A DNA stretch of 36,428 bases, from assembly GCA_002751075.1 (NCBI GenBank), contig NAOQ01000060.1, positions 1 through 36,428 on the forward strand, written 5' to 3'. Under the pieces are notes generated by a model. The model was not told the origin of the DNA, ran no database searches, and worked only from the letters and a program-made list of their open reading frames with translations. Origin of the DNA: Ichthyophonus hoferi (taxonomy: Eukaryota > Opisthokonta > Ichthyosporea > Ichthyophonida > Ichthyophonidae). Shown here piece by piece: positions 24,601-36,428 of this stretch (positions are counted from its first letter, which is position 1; every line of letters starts with the position of its first letter). A program made the position numbers and the translations under genes.

Positions 24601-27600
24601 AGGGGCCCAAGACATCATGCCCTGAGCCAAGGAAAATAAACCCAAAGAAAGGAAATCATTCATTATTAGAGCTGGGCCAGGCTGGCCAGATGGTATATGA
24701 CATGTCAAATTATATGTGTAGATATATTTTTGTATCTAGTTGTGAAATATAGCGAGTATATTTATGATAATATATAGACATATATGTATTTATGTATAGA
24801 TGTATGTACGTGTAAAGTTGTGTTTGCTTCTAACTGTCTAATCATATATGTATGCTAAAGTATACTCTCTAACTGTTTGGGTGAACACGATAATATAAGC
24901 CTATCATGCCCGCAGTATCTTGTATTCTGACCAATCAGGCTTCCTATTTTTAGGAGCCCACTTCACCCACTCAAATTCCAGTAAAATCACCCCTCTCTAA
25001 GCCCGAGGATAATTCTCCTTCTGTAGGTGTCAAACGAAAAGCAACTAAAGAGTCTGTAGACACTTTGAATATTGAGTATGGCAATACCCAGAAGAAAAGT
25101 TGCCGAATTGTAGCCAAAGGAAAAAGAGTTTCAGCTTCTATTTCTTCCTTGCCTAAAGAGCAGTCAACTATTACCAGCATTACTCAAACCTATCAACCCA
25201 AAACACCCATTCCTTCTGTCTTCTCCACGTCCATCGCAGAGCCTTCTCCTGCTTCATTAGATCAATTGCACAAGCCTTCTCTGCCTACCAAACCTTGCCT
25301 TTTGAACAAAAATAGTTTTGAACGATCCCAATTAAAACCAGGGCCTATTTCACATTTTAAGGCTGGGCAATTACCTTCAAAATCTGATATTGCTCTGATA
25401 ACTGACTGCCATGACATTAAAACAATATCCCGAAACCTGTTCTCAGATGTAATAATGCTAGCTATACCAGTGCTTCACATGGTTCTTGTAGTGGTAAGTA
25501 TTCTGTGGTTTGTACCGGTCCTTTTTATATATGCTTGTATATATGCTTTGTCTATCTACTCAACTTTACATGCATTTACTTGTATACTTTAATTTTAAAA
25601 TATTTTGGATAACATAAGACATTGTGGTTATGGGAAAGACTGTTGCTCCTGCTATTATATAATTTTGTGCTATGCTGTATCTATATTACATTATGTTTAT
25701 ATGGGGTTTGTCAGGCTATGAAGGTTAAAACAGTGTATGTTTTGCAATCCAAAGGTATGCATTATTTGATGATCACAGGGGCTGTGCAGTCTTTAGAAAT
25801 TCTGTTTCAAATTTCATTGATAATATTACATATATGCTTACGTACAGATGAATAAAACTGCATATTTGATAAGGAGTGTGATGTGATTTTGTTTTTAATT
25901 TTTAATAGAATATAATAGTAATAGAATTGGGCACGATTTATTTTCTCGTTAGTATAACCCATATATATTGGGTTTGATAATGTTATTAATATCTTGGTCT
26001 TCTGACCTCTCCATGCTCAACTTTCTCTATTTAGTGGAAGTGTTTGATTGTACTGCAATGCATGTATTTGTCATCTAAGACAATCCTCCAGTACTATTTG
26101 TATACTTTCAATATAAAAATGTTTAATTGTTTCATTTCAGTAATAGTTATTGCGTTGCTTAAATGCATAAATAGATTGGCTGTGGGACCACTTATATCTA
26201 ACTTATAAACACTCCACAGAAAGATCCCAAGATAATTGAGTCTAAAGATATTGACTTGGTAATATTAATGTTATGTTTTGCGTATCGTTTACATCTTCTT
26301 ATTGTATTTCACTTTCTATGTATTAATATACTGCAATGTTTTTTTGTTTATTTTCTACCTACTACCTGGCTTGCAAATCCTGCAATTGTTTCTGTTTGCT
26401 GGAATGGAATTGTGTTAATTGATTTTCTTTCCTGTTTTGCTAATTCGTTTTCATGCTTTGCTCACTAATTATCTATCGTTTTGTTCTTATTTGTTTACTT
26501 TCTTTCTCTAGATCTTCACACATACATACATTTGTTCTGTCCTCTTCTCTCAAATCAGCATTACGATATTATTTCTCTAGTTCAGTTATGGCATTGATCT
26601 ATTCGCTTATATGTATTTATTAGTATCTATTTTAAAAGAGTGGATGGCGGTAGAGTAAAATGTAGACATTAAATACTTGAAACAATATGAAGCACCTTGA
26701 GTATTTGAATATGCATCGTGCAGATATAAATAAGAGAAAGAGGGATTTGTAAAAAGAAATAACTGATTGTGTTTCTCACTTCATCCAGCTCCTGTGCAAG
26801 TTGTGTAAGCTTAGCTCGTCTTTAAAAATTAATTGTGCTAAAGACATAATATCATCAACAAAGAAGAAGTGCCAATTAATCTCAGCCAACTCAAAGTATG
26901 TATATATGCCTTTGTATTTAACCCACATTGTTTCACCTTTTGTAGCCTACATTTATACAAACATAGGAGAACGATGCAAATAGTTATATGTAGAAATGAA
27001 ATGGAATAAACCGCCCGTAGAGGAACCGAAGAACTGATGAGGATGGAAAATTTAAATAAGGAAAGAAGGATAAAGTTGGACAGTTGCATGCTAGCCAAGA
27101 TGGAAGGGTATATCTGTAGAGCATGATAAAAGAGACAGTAATGGAGAATACGAAAGAGAAAATTATGGATGAATGTAATGTCGATTTTAGCCTGTGTAAT
27201 GATTATTTCATCCATGTTTAGGGTAGCCGCAGACTATTGCAAGTAGAGAATTTAAGATAAAAACCATACAGCCTCTATTTAATAACACTACAGAATCAAG
27301 AATCTTGATCTATCTCGGGCATAACTGTTTTAAACATTCCAAGTATTGTATTTAATATATAAAATCCTTCAGAACCTAGCGTTAATTAAACAGATACGTA
27401 TAACTATGGTTACTTTGTCTATGTTGTAAAAGGTGCCTGTTAACCACTGTGTATTGTGTATAGTGGAATTAACCCGAAGGAAGTTCTACGAGTTGTTGCG
27501 AATTTACTTGTCTTGATGGGAAAGTTTCGCGATGCCTATCTAGATCGGGAAGGTTCCATACTTGGTAAGTTGTATATTGATGGCTTGTGCTTTGCCAATC

Positions 27601-30600
27601 AAATTTAAACTCATTGTATGCATGTCATACATTCTTTGCTTCTATTATAATATTATAAACTCACTCATTCTAGTTTGAATGGTTGATATGGTAAATGAAA
27701 TTAGCTAAAATATAATTAGATTAGTTTGCTTTTTATTTTTTCAGGAACGGAATCTGGGGTCATTTCTTTACAGTAACTGGGCATATTATATAACCTAGGT
27801 GTATATATAGGTAAGCGTTTCAGCCTTACACCTGTTACGGTTAAAAATAAACTAAGGGAGAAATGTTAGATAGAAGAAATAATCCGCTATCAACCAGAAG
27901 TGAAGAGAAAGAAGTTCTGGGTGTATAAGAATGAGCATCCTGTACTGGTTAGATCAATGTCAAAGGATTATAATGTATAGTACAACTCCTTACTCTATTG
28001 TCTACCTTGGCAGTTGTCAAGGGTCAACTAGAAATGGTTCGTGACTGTCTCGTTGCGCTGTCAAATCGGTTACAGGTATGGTTGATGATTGTGGTATATT
28101 CTTACTGTTTCGTGAGTGGTTACATAATGGTTTTATGTAATATTTTTACCCAGTTGGTTAAATGTTTGTAGGTCATCTATTTTTATGCTCATAAATATTG
28201 AATTGTAGAAGTAGTTTATGCATTAAATCATTCGGATATGTTTTTAGATAAGGCATATTTCTTTTCGACTTTATTGCTAAGGTTTTATACTTTTGGTCAC
28301 CTGATCCAGTTTATGTTTAGATAAATGTAATGTAATTATTATGAATAGAATTATTATGAATAGAATGGAAAGGATGATAGATCGTTTTTGAGGTCAGAAA
28401 AGAAGAAAAAAACATTCAGTTATGAAAACCCTTTGGATTCTTTTTTTTTCTCCATCTCCCTTTTTGTTTGTAAGGCCTTTTTATAATATCACACCCTTTG
28501 TTGCCAGCCCCCTCCTACCTCTATTCCTGATTGTCTCCCATCATCAACATGTTTATACCCTTACTGTTTTGTAACAGTCATTCTCGCTCTGTGTTTATTT
28601 ATCACTTCTTATCCATTAATATTTCACTGGCCCCTTATAGGTATTAACCGATCTGTCTAAAGACAATGTGCCAGTGATTCCCAGAGTTGTTTCTTCAATG
28701 ATCCTTCCCGAGACTCATCAACATGGACATATGAATAATATTGAAGATAACATGGGAGAGGGGGTGGAGAGCAAAAATAATACAACTGCTTTGCCCTTAC
28801 CATTGGTACTTTCCTCGGCTACATCCGACTCCGATATACCTATGCCTAGGGCCCAAGATAATATTCCACCCAATGCACATTATAATGATTTGATACTACA
28901 ACTAGAGCAAGTCAAGTGAGTTGTGTTTGTTGAGTTTGAAGAAATCATGGTGGGAATAAATGGGAGCTTGGATAAACCTACACAGTGAGAGGCCTTATTG
29001 GAAGGTCCCTTATATCATGGTCATGTATTTCTTAGTGTGTAAGTTGAGCATTACTGTCATAATCTTTTCTGTTAAACTTTTTTCGGTGAATTGGTACAAT
29101 AACTATAGTTGATACAAGTGAGCCATCTTCCATGTGTCTTCCTGTTGGCGTTGACGTATCATATACATATAAATTTATACATGTATGTATATATGCATAC
29201 TAATACATTCAGGCATGTGTATTGAAACAACTTATACCATTATAAACGTATTTATATGTCATCCACATCCAGGTCACAGCTTCAGATTGACCTAACTGAT
29301 CCATTTTCTTTGGCCCCTGAATCAATGCTCATTTTTGTCAAGAAAATTGCCAAGACGTATTCATCATGTTTTGAACGTGCATTTGGTATGTCACATCGAC
29401 CTATAACTGGAGGGCATTTTACTAACCAATTATTATAGTTTTATATTTATAAATAAGTACGAACATCATATTTTTTGTGTCACTCTTTTTATACATGTTT
29501 TGTTTAACGATATTTCTCTCTAAATCTTTATATATATATGAAGGCCTTTTCTGCCATGTGGGTCTAAATATTTCTGAAAGAAAACAGCAGTAGCCGTGAA
29601 GGAGAATATACTTACTCGTAAATGTGTGTGAACATCTATTAATGTATATATTAGCTCATGGATTTAGTTTGCGTACGTGAATGTTGATGAAGAAGTAAGA
29701 TATAAGGGCGTGGTATTCGGAATGAAACCAATATGTATTTAGATTTACTATATTATATATATGCGTACTGAATTAGTACTACTTTATTAAATATCAGCCA
29801 CGTTTGTGACTATCAATATATGTATCTTGACAGATACATAGTTGATGAAAGTGATATAATGATATAAAGATATATATAGATTTGTACGCTCATGTATACA
29901 TATATTCAATCATGCATGATACACATCTATCAAGCAAGCTAGAACCAAAACAATATATATTGAAGTATATAGACACTTCTATGTATGTATTGTTATGAGA
30001 CAACTTAATAAGCTAACCGTATATGATTCATACCTATTCAGGCCTATTGCCTCAAAATATGCCCATGCATCAGAATGCCCTGCTGGCATTTGGAACTTCA
30101 CTGACAGAGTTTTTTAATGCTTTAACCGTTGTCTTTGGTGCAGCAAATACTCCGTAAGTAGCTTTATTGGCGTATATTGTGTATTGCTTTTGGTACTCTA
30201 GGGTTCCATCATACCCATTAATTTGGTTAGTATTGATCCTGCCCTTTATTCCTATAAGCGTTTAATTGTTGAGACCTAGTCTGAGTTTCTCACCTCTGTT
30301 ATACTTGATCTATCACATGGTGTTCTTACTCACTGATATATATTGACTAGTGCTTTTATGTCACCACACTGCTTCTCTGATTAACACTCATGCATCCTAT
30401 TTTCTGTAATTTTAAAAGCTCAATAGAAATTATTGGTTGTTTGTATTGTTTATTCAACATATTACAGGAGATGGATATAATGGTGGGTGTATTATTGGTG
30501 TTTGGGATACTTGCGGTGCCAAATAAGTGGTTTCTGACCAATTATTTAACGATTTAACTGTATAGGGACGACCCTTCTTTTGGCTCGTATGTTTTAACTC

Positions 30601-31282
30601 TGGTTCATAGTCTATCTGGACTACTGAGCCAATATGCTCATCCCCGACTGGCAGACAAGTATGTATTTTCATTGAGCCATGTATATATATATATTATATT
30701 GTGTTGTGGGATTCTATTTGATGCTACATTATGTTATATATATCTTGGTAATCAGCCAGATGTGATGCCTCTCAATTTTTCTTTTTTAGAGATCGGGATG
30801 TTTAAGCATGGATCAAAAGCCACTCAAGATGATATTGTGAGGGTAAAATGGAGTGCTGAATGAAATAATAAATAATGTGCTGTTGTTATCTTTGCCAGCC
30901 TATTTAGGATCAATTCCTCGGGACAATTGGGCCTTCCCTACCCATGTACTTAGTTTAAATTAATATGCATATAGGTATACTTAGGTTTTTCTGTGCGGTA
31001 TTAACCGATACCATTGTAATGAAATATGCGTATATATATACCTATTTCCTGGATACTAACCCCTATTTATATTTTTATATCTTAAGTAGTATACATTATT
31101 ACATTTAATACTCATACGCCTTTCTCAGTGGCGCTACTGAGGTCGGCCTACCCGCCATCATAAACGCGTGGTCAATGTTCTTGGGCAGTCAAGTGAATGG
31201 GCAATTAATCTCCAAGACTTTAGAGTACCTTATTTCAGTTCTTAATAGGTTGGAGGCGCTTCTATCGAGACCGTCTGGGTGA
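18660..31282 (+). CDS. SWT1: SWT1, PIN-domain RNA endonuclease of nuclear mRNP surveillance
   Basis: Exons: 18660-18805, 19446-19468, 20570-20668, 21416-21573, 21710-21805, 22247-22341, 22990-23107, 23846-23914, 24528-24692, 24954-25493, 26220-26258, 26789-26895, 27464-27564, 28014-28075, 28641-28915, 29273-29385, 30042-30153, 30566-30658 and 31129-31282. They sum to 2565 nt (854 residues; human SWT1 is about 900), all phases matching. The PIN domain (about 129-270) shows FIVIDTNVLL (Asp133), IIIPWMVIQELDKLK (Glu169), STNDDHIVVCALHF (Asp231/232) and FLVTNDRN (Asp257), the expected acidic active site. A basic, Ser/Pro-rich linker follows (VKRKATKES), then a helical C-terminal half with LLVLMGKFRDAYLDREGSIL, FVKKIAKTYSSCFERAF and a final ISKTLEYLISVLNRLEALLS. 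Yeast Swt1 cleaves RNA in quality control of nuclear mRNPs. Exons 1 (MSKKGKTRCFTGVRAPYSGW) and 2 (23 nt) rest on phase and splice sites only. An extra exon near 25715 is possible; the usual PPW motif after the linker was not found. AATAAA at 31805. Confidence 0.9.
22469..22508 (+). repeat. GA-rich purine tract in a SWT1 intron
   Basis: About 40 bp made only of A and G, mostly GAGA, in the intron between exons 22247-22341 and 22990-23107. It is a degenerate (GA)n microsatellite. Confidence 0.8.
23171..23440 (+). repeat. Minisatellite, 9 x 30 bp, in a SWT1 intron
   Basis: Nine consecutive units of exactly 30 bp with no indels, of the type CATATAATTATAAACCTACT followed by AATCTAATCA. Units 4-6 (23261-23350) and 7-9 (23351-23440) form a 90-bp higher-order repeat: unit 5 equals unit 8, unit 4 differs from unit 7 by 2 bases and unit 6 from unit 9 by 3. 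The array lies in the intron right after the exon carrying the PIN residues Asp231/232. Confidence 0.95.
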
Positions 31283-33952
31283 TAGTAATTCACTTGACCG
31301 ATTACCTGGCAAATGTAGATTATGTGTCGAATATAAACTATATTTTCTCTCAGATATAGCTATTCCGACAGTATCAGCACGATTTGGACAATATTTCTAT
31401 GAACTTTCATGTTTAAATAAGTTTTTGTATTCACTGACACGATATTACTTGCACTAAGGTTTAAATATTTTTTTACATGTATAATATTCTATGTCTTTGG
31501 AGCCATATATTTGTGTGTATCAATGAAAAGTAATGATTATATACTTCAAAGTTGTATATTTCTGTTTTTTAGTTTTGTCGATATTGTGTTCCCCATCTTT
31601 TTCTCTGGTTATTATGATTGTTCTAATTCCTAATTCTCTTTTATGATCTCATCACTCTTATTATTGCTAATATATAGTATGTTATATATATATATATACT
31701 ATGTTTTCAGAACATTTAAGGTCTTCTATTACGACATTTAAGTAAGGGTGACTGGATGGGTAGGAATAATTAGTACATTTGTTCTAGCGCAGGAAACTCC
31801 CAGCAATAAAGGAAAACTTAATAAAGCTCTGCAGCAATGAATAGATTTATTTAAAGACCACATGGTAGTTTGTCATCTATAGTTATATTATTAATTACAA
31901 TTGTTTTATAATTGGGTATAGGAATCAAACCGATAATTTGGTTGAGTGCCTTGTGTTGGTGATAGCGTAGATTATTAGCTATAAAACATGATATGATGTG
32001 ATTTATTTTTCATATAAATATACCATTATCCTCATGTGCCCTGAAAACTGTATCTAATTAATTGCATCATAAATGTTGTTTATATATGAATGTCCAATTA
32101 TAATCATCGGTCCGACTTGAATTTGATCAAGTTCGGAATCAAGTATGTGATTGTGAAGATAGTACGTTGCACATAAATTTTGAATGTTTAAATCTCTATG
32201 ATTTATATAAACTGCGCACTTCAAGATTGCGTTAAGCTTAATTAGTTACCTTCATAAGATAGAACAGTTTAGCTATAGTAATTAATAAGAGATTTATATA
32301 TTCATATATTAGTAGTCAACAATGATACTTCAAGTATTTGTTTGTATCAGAGAAGCAACATTTTTAAGATAAAATCACCGACCGGATGCTATAAAATGGA
32401 ATATAAGCTCGATATTAATACGTGCAATTACTTATAAATTTGAGCTACTGAAGTGCAACGTTACAAAAGATTTATGTAAAATAATGTATGTATATGTATA
32501 TTACAAAAACGGCAACATAAAATTAATGTATGGAGTTTATAGAACACAAAACAGATTTTTAATTAATATATTGTTGGTTAAGCGTTGTATACAGTTTATT
32601 CTCGAAATATAGTAATTATTGCTATTATTATTATTATTAAATATTACAATATATTGGATACTGCTGTTTCTTAAATTTTACGTATTTAATTTAGTACATC
32701 TATTTATCATTATAAATTTGAAGTATTTAAGGAATCCCCAAGATCAAGAAAAATCCATGTTAGGTTTTGGCGACCATAAAAAAGACATACATTGGCCAAT
32801 AATAACAAAGTCTCTTGGAGAGTAATAATGGCATACCATCTTTGACGTTTGCATTTCGGAAATGTTGTTGTAGCAATAAAAAAGGGAAAAGGATGAATGT
32901 TCAAGTGAAGAGTGTGCAAATTACTATGTTAGCCTTAATGGGATTTCAATAACGATGAACTGTTTGACAAAGATTTCTACCAATTGCTATTTATTAGTTA
33001 GATGTAAACCGTTCATTGTTAGCTTATATAAGTTGCAAAACACATTTTATTATTATTTTAATATAAACATCCTATTGCGGGATTAAATATCTCCCGCCCA
33101 ATTGCTGAAAGCAACGAATCGTGAAGTATTGCGACATTTAATCGCGATAAAATAAACTATGCGATCACTTTACATACCAGCTTGCTTACTGATAAAATAC
33201 CTTTCAAAGCAATTACACTCAAAAAATAAAATAAATTTTATGGTTAATCCTTGTTTTGTTTTGTTTTTTCATGGAGGTAAGGAGTATAGTAGGTGTATTT
33301 AGTTGACAATTTTTTTGTATTTCAAGAGATGAAGTGTGTATGTAACTTGAATTGGATAGAAAAAATTGTTAGAGGACACTTAACCAGTCAACATATTGAT
33401 ATCAACTCAGCATGGCACTGTACTTTTACTTTGAATGTTTTATATGCAAAATAGTAACAATACTAAAACTGACTAGGTTGTCACGGAAATAATGCAAACA
33501 CACAGAGAATGTGAAAGTAGAAGGTATGCACATAGTTATATTATGTGTGCGCATCTTTCTTAATTAAGACATAATTGCTGTGGATGTTTGAGCTTGATAA
33601 TGGGGTAGTTAGTAGAGAAAAAATGGAGACAATTGAACCTATATATATTGAGAGCAAGATATAGTGTGGACTGGGTTGGAGCTTTAATTGTTTAAAGGAG
33701 AGGGAATGAAGATAAGGGGAAGGGAAAGGGTGTGAGAATATGTTTTATGTTAAAGTCATGATATACAGAAAGAAACCAAAAGAATAGGAGTTATTATAGT
33801 TATACCTGGAAATAAAAAGTGTAGAGGTAACTGAAGTAGAAAATGGTAAGCTTATTTTTGTGCAAATAAACTTAAAAAACCAAAAAAACACAATTAAACA
33901 GGCATGTACCAGGAAAAATACATTTCGACATTTGCCCGCACACATTAAAAGA
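31283..33952. other. Spacer between SWT1 and MLH3
   Basis: No supported gene. The open frame at 32619-32825 starts in low-complexity Leu/Ile sequence and shows no family. The left part would hold the SWT1 3' UTR. At 33073-33185 there is a local cluster of CpG (GCGGGA/TCCCGC hairpin, AACGAATCG, TTAATCGCGAT, GCGATCAC), unusual here and possibly a promoter or a decayed repeat end. The stretch 33590-33740 is purine-rich. Confidence 0.4.
33702..33730 (+). promoter_or_regulatory. Potential G-quadruplex tract upstream of MLH3
   Basis: Four G-runs on the plus strand: GGG (33702), GGGG (33716), GGG (33722), GGG (33728), with loops of 11, 2 and 3 nt. The first loop is long, so stability is doubtful. 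It lies about 220 bp upstream of the chosen MLH3 start codon inside a wider purine-rich tract. Confidence 0.35.
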
Positions 33953-36376
33953 ATGGAAGAAGACCTAGAATTTTCTAGTCCAACGCCAGCCATTCGACTA
34001 CTTAACCACGATACGGTGGTTCGATTACGCTCAACTGTGAATATTATTTCATTGACTCAATGTGTGGACGAGTTGGTAGTCAATGGTTAGTGTTGGCTGT
34101 TTGATGAGTCTTGCACAAGTAACTCTTCCTGATTTTTAACTTTTTAATATTGGATTTGACTATACAGTATTGCTTTTTTATTGCACATTCATCATCTACA
34201 ATATTAGTTTGTATACTACGGCATTGCCTGTTTGGTCTGTAATTTATATACTTTGTTTAAAATGGTCTGTACAGGTACACTATACATACATATCTTATTA
34301 CTCGATCCTACCTTTCTCGTTACTGCTTTTTCAGAGTCAACCCGTATTGGCTATTTAATTATGTATTTTTTTTTTTTAATTTTTTTTTTGTAACTTGTTT
34401 TTGGTTTGCTTTGGGAAGGAAATTTTCTTTTCTGTTTATTAATCAAGTCGTTTGTATTTCATTACTCGAATATTCCAAAGTGCTTAAAGTTTGACGTTGT
34501 AGTAGCCTATTGTTTTTAAAATGGGGAAGAGAAATGTGATCACTAACCTTGTGTAATTTGTACTGCCTATATGCTGGTGCAGCTATCGATGCGCGTGCCA
34601 CTAATATTGAGGTGCGGGTGGATATAACACGATTTACTATACATGTTTCTGATAATGGCCACGGATTCTCCCCAGAATCTCTTAAACTGGCCGGTGAACC
34701 ATATGGTATGAACTCTATGTCTATATCAGTACAGGATTGGGTGTGGCGGGATAGGTTTATCATATATTGAAATTAATTAGATACTTGGATACAAAAAATT
34801 AAACAAATAGGTACACATAACCAAGGATATAACCTCAAAAAAAATTTATGCACGCATTTGTATTTCTTCTCACGAGAAAAAGAGTGTAATGTAGAACAGT
34901 GCAATGTAGACATACCGAAATAACGCCTACCTTTACTATAGCTTTATAAGAAAATGCTATTATGTCAGGACAATCACAAATGCCTACCTTCATTTCAAAA
35001 GGAATTCAGTATTTATTCACATACATATACACAGCTACCAGCAAATGTTCTAGTTTGAATGATCTGAACACATGTACCACTTACGGGTTTCGAGGGGAGG
35101 CTTTGGCTAGCCTACGAGGTAGGTAAGCAAAAACACAATACCATTAAGAATAGTGCACAATCTACAATAAAGGTGTTAAATAGAATTCTATTCTTCATTA
35201 TCCTTCTATCAACATCCCATTTTATTTCTCTTTAGACTGATTGTTCCTACTACTATCCCTTCTTCTTCTTCCCCGTCCCCCTTCTTGCATCAGATATTAG
35301 CACGCTTGAGATACTTAGTAAAGGACAGGGCTACAAGCGCACACACTCCAAACTGTTCCAACGGGGTGTATGTGTTCATTGTGGTCCATCATCCTTCCCC
35401 CGCATCTCAGTGGGAACTACTGTCAGCGTGCATGATCTTTTTTACAATTATCCGGTACGTGCAAGGGAGTGGGGAAAGTAATTAAGAAGGGGCATATATA
35501 TATTGTTATATGAGTTATTGGATCTTATGTGCTCTTTCTATCTCAGCAACTGTTCCTTTCTTTTGGTAAAATGAACTCTTATAATCCATCTTTTAGGTTG
35601 CAGAGGCGTGTGTCTATGTGGACGTTTATACATGAATTGCTCGTGTATCTATGTACTTTATATTGGTATATGTACATATCCACGTACATAGTTTTGCTTA
35701 TATATGTCTTGACGTGCTACTATATATGTAAGAGTGTGGGTGCACACCTGTTCGTTTATTCGCATAAACGACACGTAGGTTTAAGAGGCGATGAACTAAT
35801 GGAAACAAAGAAATAACTCACGTTATACTCTAGTTATCCATGGGTACACAACTCACATAATATATATCCCATATAACATAATATACATGTATATGAAAGT
35901 AGAAACATCAAGCAATATGGTTCCTTTTTTTTCTTTTTTGTTTGTATTTATCAAATATGAAGCAACCACCATTATATTAAGGTTTATATGTAGTTGGTTA
36001 TATACTTATATCTATTCAAACATTTAAACATACCCACGCATACTATTATGTACCTGAAAACATGGAGAATGCACACATAATTTTCTATTAGTATGTGTTA
36101 ATATATTAGGATCCTTAAAAACACCCCAATAAAGATACAATCAAGCACACACACATATATATGTATTAATTCCAGTATGTATGTATGTATCTCTGTATTA
36201 AACCACCGGCATATATATACACTTATATATTTTTGAACACACAAAAACGCACAACGCAGGTTCGCAGGAAGCTGGTTGAGCATATTGAGTTAGATCAGAT
36301 TTGTAAGAGATTAGAAGCCATTGCCCTCATTAATCCTGATATTTCTATTGTTCTGCGAAACACTGCGAAAAATCAG
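33953..36376 (+). CDS. MLH3: MLH3, MutL homologue, N-terminal ATPase part (continues beyond the window)
   Basis: Exons 33953-34085, 34583-34705, 35035-35118, 35294-35454 and 36260-36376 encode the first 206 residues, all phases consistent; the last donor CAG|GTATTA points past the right edge. The GHKL ATPase motifs are present: QCVDELVVNAIDARA (catalytic Glu40, Mg-binding Asn44), SDNGHGF (68-73, nucleotide-binding Asp68), YATSKC and YGFRGEAL (102-109), then GTTVSVHDLFYNYPVRRK, the MutL transducer junction. The MLH3-type YGFRGEALASL and TSKCSSLNDL, and the match to human MLH3 (SLGQCVEELALNSIDA), separate it from MLH1 and PMS2. MLH3 pairs with MLH1 (MutL-gamma), which nicks DNA in mismatch repair and in resolving meiotic crossovers. 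The start at 33953 has a good AGAATGG context; an in-frame ATG at 33860 would add 31 residues of low-complexity sequence. Confidence 0.93.
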
Positions 36377-36428
36377 GTATTAAATGCCAAGAAAAGCCCT
36401 AGAATACCCATTGCTTAACATAACACAT

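Noticed and set aside
26838-27215. Minus-strand 125-codon frame
   Set aside because: Antisense to a SWT1 exon and intron; hydrophobic AT-driven composition; a chance shadow.
34443-34763. Minus-strand 106-codon frame
   Set aside because: Antisense shadow of the conserved MLH3 exon 34583-34705.
1-36428. CRISPR arrays, tRNA or rRNA genes, bacterial operons
   Set aside because: No such structures were seen. The 30-bp array at 23171 has no spacers and is a minisatellite.

Overview
This is a eukaryotic window, very probably from an intron-rich, compact, AT-rich invertebrate animal genome. Genes are split into many short exons by GT-AG introns of about 100-1600 bp, and there is no operon structure. 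The conserved gene set (a METTL21-type methyltransferase, an MCUR1/CCDC90 mitochondrial coiled-coil protein, the PIN-domain endonuclease SWT1, and MLH3) is what an animal would carry. The phylum cannot be read from this sequence; a sponge or another early-branching or small-genome invertebrate is only a guess.

Layout, left to right. (1) 1-2704, minus strand: a decayed Ty1/copia retrotransposon (gag zinc knuckle, protease, integrase, hinge) running off the left edge. (2) 2705-5729: AT-rich spacer with an (AT)12 run and copy A of a ~210-bp dispersed repeat. (3) 5730-6096, plus: a small two-exon gene for a protein of about 80 residues with a Pro/Glu linker and a hydrophobic C-terminal helix, followed by copy B of the same repeat. 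(4) 6843-9159, plus: five-exon METTL21-like methyltransferase. Its stop codon overlaps the 3' end of a candidate minus-strand exon (9152-9438). (5) 9439-11691: spacer with a perfect 12-bp hairpin and two plus-strand exons of an unidentified gene (10321-10620). (6) 11692-14903, plus: MCUR1/CCDC90-family gene. (7) 14904-18659: spacer dominated by an inverted pair of diverged repeat copies (about 15940-16335 and 17510-17850) that share a coding-like start. (8) 18660-31282, plus: a nearly complete SWT1 gene, about 19 exons and about 854 residues, with a 9 x 30-bp minisatellite in one intron. (9) 31283-33952: spacer with a CpG-rich hairpin patch and a purine-rich G4-like tract. (10) 33953 to the right edge, plus: the N-terminal ATPase part of MLH3 (206 residues in five exons), continuing outside the window.

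All four recognised genes lie on the plus strand and are functionally unrelated: protein methylation, mitochondrial calcium uptake, nuclear RNA surveillance, and mismatch repair with meiotic crossing-over. Exon models were built by hand from reading frame, splice-site dinucleotides and phase continuity. The SWT1, MLH3 and MCUR1 phases all close exactly. The first exon of MCUR1 and one region of SWT1 remain uncertain. I found no clear new molecular system. The best candidates for a second look are the tail-to-tail coding overlap at 9152-9159, the small gene flanked by direct repeats, and the inverted pair at 15.9-17.9 kb.
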